From the NCBI GenBank assembly GCA_905216175.1, contig CAJMSV010000049.1, positions 1-14,374 of the forward strand: a stretch of 14,374 bases of DNA, read 5' to 3'. This stretch comes from an uncultured bacterium. Its GTDB lineage: Bacteria > Actinomycetota > Coriobacteriia > Coriobacteriales > Coriobacteriaceae. Position 1 is the first letter of the stretch; each line of letters begins with the position of its first letter. The notes under the pieces were generated by a model, which was not told the DNA's origin, ran no database searches, and saw only the letters and a program-made list of their open reading frames with translations. Shown here piece after piece: positions 12,430 through 14,374 of this stretch. Both the position numbers and the translations under genes were made by a program.

Positions 12430-13235
12430 GTCGCGGGGTCGTCGCTAATGATGTCGTCGACGAGGGCGATTTCGCGCGAAGGCCCGGCGGGCGCCAGGTT
12501 GTGCTCGCGCATATAGCTGAGCAGCTGCTCGTAGCGTGGGGCTGCTTGCCCATGCGTGCCGCGAAAGCTTATGGTCAGGCAGTGCGCGGCGGGTCGCATC
12601 TCGACGTCGCCCACGTAATCATCGGTGTCATCGAGCAGCAGAAAGACTTCGTCGTAGCCGTCAAAGTCGCCGCTGGCCAGGCGCTCGGCGCTTATCCCAA
12701 CGCCCAAGTTGCCCAGGAAGACAAAGGTCTCGTGCTGGCCCTTCTGCAGCTGACGAATTTGCCACTCCAGCGCATAGGCATCGGTAGGGTTGACGCGTTC
12801 ACGCAACACGGCGCAGCGGAGCTCGGGCGCATCGATTGTGCAGATGGTATCGAGCTCGGTGTTCAGGGCATCATGCAGCAGCGCAAGCCGGTTATCGATC
12901 TTGCGCGACACACGCTCCAGCTCGCGGCGCTTGCGCTCGATGAGCTCCTGCTGCTGAGCCAGCTGCCGCTGCATAAGGTCCACATCGCGCGTGGTCACAA
13001 ACTCACGGATCTGCGCCAACGGCAAGTCGAGAACACGCAGGTGGCTGATGGTGTTGAGGGTGGAGAGCTGCCGCGATCCGTAGTAGCGGTACCCACTCGC
13101 CGGATCGATGCGTGCCGGGTCCAGCAAGCCCATCTGCTCGTAATGACGTAGCGTGCCCACGCTCAGGTTAAACAGGCGCGCCACCTCGCCAATGCGGAGC
13201 AGGCCCTCGGTATGTTCAGTTGGCGAATCGGTCAT
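12387..13235 (-). CDS. MerR-family regulator with GyrI-like effector-binding domain
   Basis: This 282-residue regulator has an N-terminal MerR winged helix (about 12-80: LRIGEVARLFNLSVGTLRHY, EQMGLLDPARIDPASGYRYY), a long dimerisation coiled coil (about 82-115, QRQLAQQQELIERKRRELER) and a C-terminal GyrI-like domain (about 130-282) of the kind that binds bulky drugs in BmrR-type proteins. AAAGGAG eight bases before ATG 13235 supports the start. It lies 53 bases downstream of the MATE pump on the same strand, so the two probably form one operon, with the regulator controlling the pump. Its last codons overlap the remnant toxin frame from the other strand. Confidence 0.92.
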   Translation of the reverse strand: MTDSPTEHTEGLLRIGEVARLFNLSVGTLRHYEQMGLLDPARIDPASGYRYYGSRQLSTLNTISHLRVLDLPLAQIREFVTTRDVDLMQRQLAQQQELIERKRRELERVSRKIDNRLALLHDALNTELDTICTIDAPELRCAVLRERVNPTDAYALEWQIRQLQKGQHETFVFLGNLGVGISAERLASGDFDGYDEVFLLLDDTDDYVGDVEMRPAAHCLTISFRGTHGQAAPRYEQLLSYMREHNLAPAGPSREIALVDDIISDDPATYVTQITVPVAPFR

Positions 13236-13288
13236 AGGACCGCTCCTTTCGATGGGCAGGGGAGAGGTGCCAGGTCTGCGTCGCCTCG

Positions 13289-14374
13289 CTACGCCACCAA
13301 CTTGTCAAAAGCCCCGCGCCGGTTGAGCACGGTAAATGCCATCACGCAAATGACCGCCGACAAAATCGATCCGCACGGCGAAGCGATGCCCATGGGAAAC
13401 AACGTATCGGAATAGGCATTCGACAGCAGCCACGCACCGGGCACGCGAATGAGCGCCACGGCCAGCACGTTGTGCGCAAAGCCGATGTAGCTCTTGCCAT
13501 ATGCAGCGAAAAAGCCGCTAAAGCAAATGTGGATGCCGGCAAAGATTGCGTCGAAAATATAGCTGCGCATATAGCCAGTACCGGCCGCGACCACCGCAGC
13601 GTCCTTGGCAAAAAAGCCGATAAACGCCGGTGCCACCAGCCACATCAGCACCGTGATCAGGCAGCCATACACTACCGAGATGGTCATGGCGTCCTTGAGC
13701 ACCTGACGCGCGCGATCGCCCTTGCCCGCGCCGGCATTTTGCGCCGTGAGCGCGCTGACGGTGGCGCCCATGGAGCTCGGCACAATGAACAAAAAGCTGA
13801 TCATCTTCTCGACCAGGCCCACGGCGGCGGCGTCGACGAGCCCTCGATGGTTGGCGATGACGGTGATAAACATAAACGCTACCTGGATGCAGCCGTCCTG
13901 CACGGCCACGGGCACGCCGATCTTAAGAATGCTGCCGAGCACCTCGGGCTGGGGGCGCAGGTCGCTGCGCTTAACGTGGATGTTCGTGCGACGGCTCTTG
14001 AGCCACACGAGCGCGAGGGCAACGCTTGCCGTCTGGGCGGTCACCGTGCCGAGCGCCGCGCCCACGGGGCCGAGCCCCATGTGCCCGATAAACAGAAAGT
14101 CGAGCGCGATGTTGATGATGCATGCCACGCCGATCACGTACATGGGCGAGCGCGAATCGCCCAGCCCGCGAAAGATGGCCGAGAGGATGTTGTACGCGGC
14201 GATAAACGGAATGCCCATAAAGCAGATACGCAGGTAGGCGGATGTACCTTCGACTGCCTCGGCCGGCGTGCCAATGAGCGCCACGATTTGCGGGCACAGT
14301 GCGAGCAGGGCAGCGGCCAGCCCCACCGAGACGCCCATAAAGAGCGTGAAGGTAATGCCGATGGCGGACTCGGC
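13289..14374 (-). CDS. MATE-family multidrug efflux transporter (partial, 5' end outside window)
   Basis: The frame is open to the right edge, showing the C-terminal 361 residues of an expected 440-460. Repeated hydrophobic helices, GLGDSRSPMYV near the first third, the mid-protein block VSALTAQNAGAGKGDRARQ and the late segment FPMGIASPCGSIL are typical of MATE (MatE) antiporters, which expel cationic drugs in exchange for Na+ or H+. The start codon lies outside the window; an internal ATG at 14338 is not the start because the preceding codons (ESAIGITFTLF) continue a transmembrane helix. It is upstream of the MerR gene in the same probable operon. Confidence 0.93.
   Translation of the reverse strand, partial: AESAIGITFTLFMGVSVGLAAALLALCPQIVALIGTPAEAVEGTSAYLRICFMGIPFIAAYNILSAIFRGLGDSRSPMYVIGVACIINIALDFLFIGHMGLGPVGAALGTVTAQTASVALALVWLKSRRTNIHVKRSDLRPQPEVLGSILKIGVPVAVQDGCIQVAFMFITVIANHRGLVDAAAVGLVEKMISFLFIVPSSMGATVSALTAQNAGAGKGDRARQVLKDAMTISVVYGCLITVLMWLVAPAFIGFFAKDAAVVAAGTGYMRSYIFDAIFAGIHICFSGFFAAYGKSYIGFAHNVLAVALIRVPGAWLLSNAYSDTLFPMGIASPCGSILSAVICVMAFTVLNRRGAFDKLVA

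Noticed and set aside
1..14374. CRISPR arrays, prophage genes, rRNA or complete insertion sequences
   Set aside because: No regularly spaced repeats, phage structural or integrase motifs, rRNA sequence or transposase reading frames were seen.

Overview
The window looks like chromosome of a high-GC gut actinobacterium of class Coriobacteriia, most likely Collinsella or a close relative. The grounds are a GC-rich codon pattern, a 445-residue glutamine synthetase homologue of the actinobacterial GlnA2 type, a GlnR-like orphan OmpR-type regulator beside it, and short AGTAT-type -10 boxes. The genus is an inference from memory, not a database match.

Layout. (1) 1-3422: a 2-keto-3-deoxygluconate (KDG) locus. 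A GntR/FCD regulator (172-864, +) converges on kdgK (3187-2153, -) and eda (1898-1257, -). KdgK phosphorylates KDG to KDPG and Eda splits KDPG to pyruvate and glyceraldehyde-3-phosphate. A LacI-family regulator (3423-4445, +) is divergent from kdgK across a compact control region with two tandem LacI-type operators and a shared palindromic -10. The gaps here hold several RNA-like hairpins. (2) 4446-6690: a glnA-family gene followed in a probable operon by a GlnR-like atypical response regulator. The GlnA homologue is full length but lacks three residues that normally bind the catalytic metals, which makes this pair the most unusual coding feature of the window. (3) 6691-8386: a membrane-anchored HtrA/DegP serine protease with a strong terminator. 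(4) 8387-8766: a gene-free stretch containing a 203-bp element bounded by perfect 29-bp inverted repeats, MITE-like. (5) 8767-11055: ligA, the NAD-dependent DNA ligase, with a strong terminator. (6) 11056-12386: an accessory patch with an intact Phd/PIN toxin-antitoxin pair, a 5'-truncated second antitoxin, the first codons of a lost RelE/ParE-type toxin, and a short displaced copy of the end of the neighbouring merR gene. (7) 12387-14374: a MerR/GyrI-type regulator downstream of a MATE efflux pump on the minus strand; the pump gene runs off the right edge.

How the parts work together. The KDG genes and their two regulators form a hexuronate/KDG catabolic unit. The glnA-like/glnR-like pair is probably a nitrogen-status module, either enzymatic with altered chemistry or purely regulatory. 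HtrA and LigA are housekeeping. The toxin-antitoxin patch looks like a small insertion between ligA and merR that has partly decayed. All family assignments come from motifs read by eye; no searches were run.
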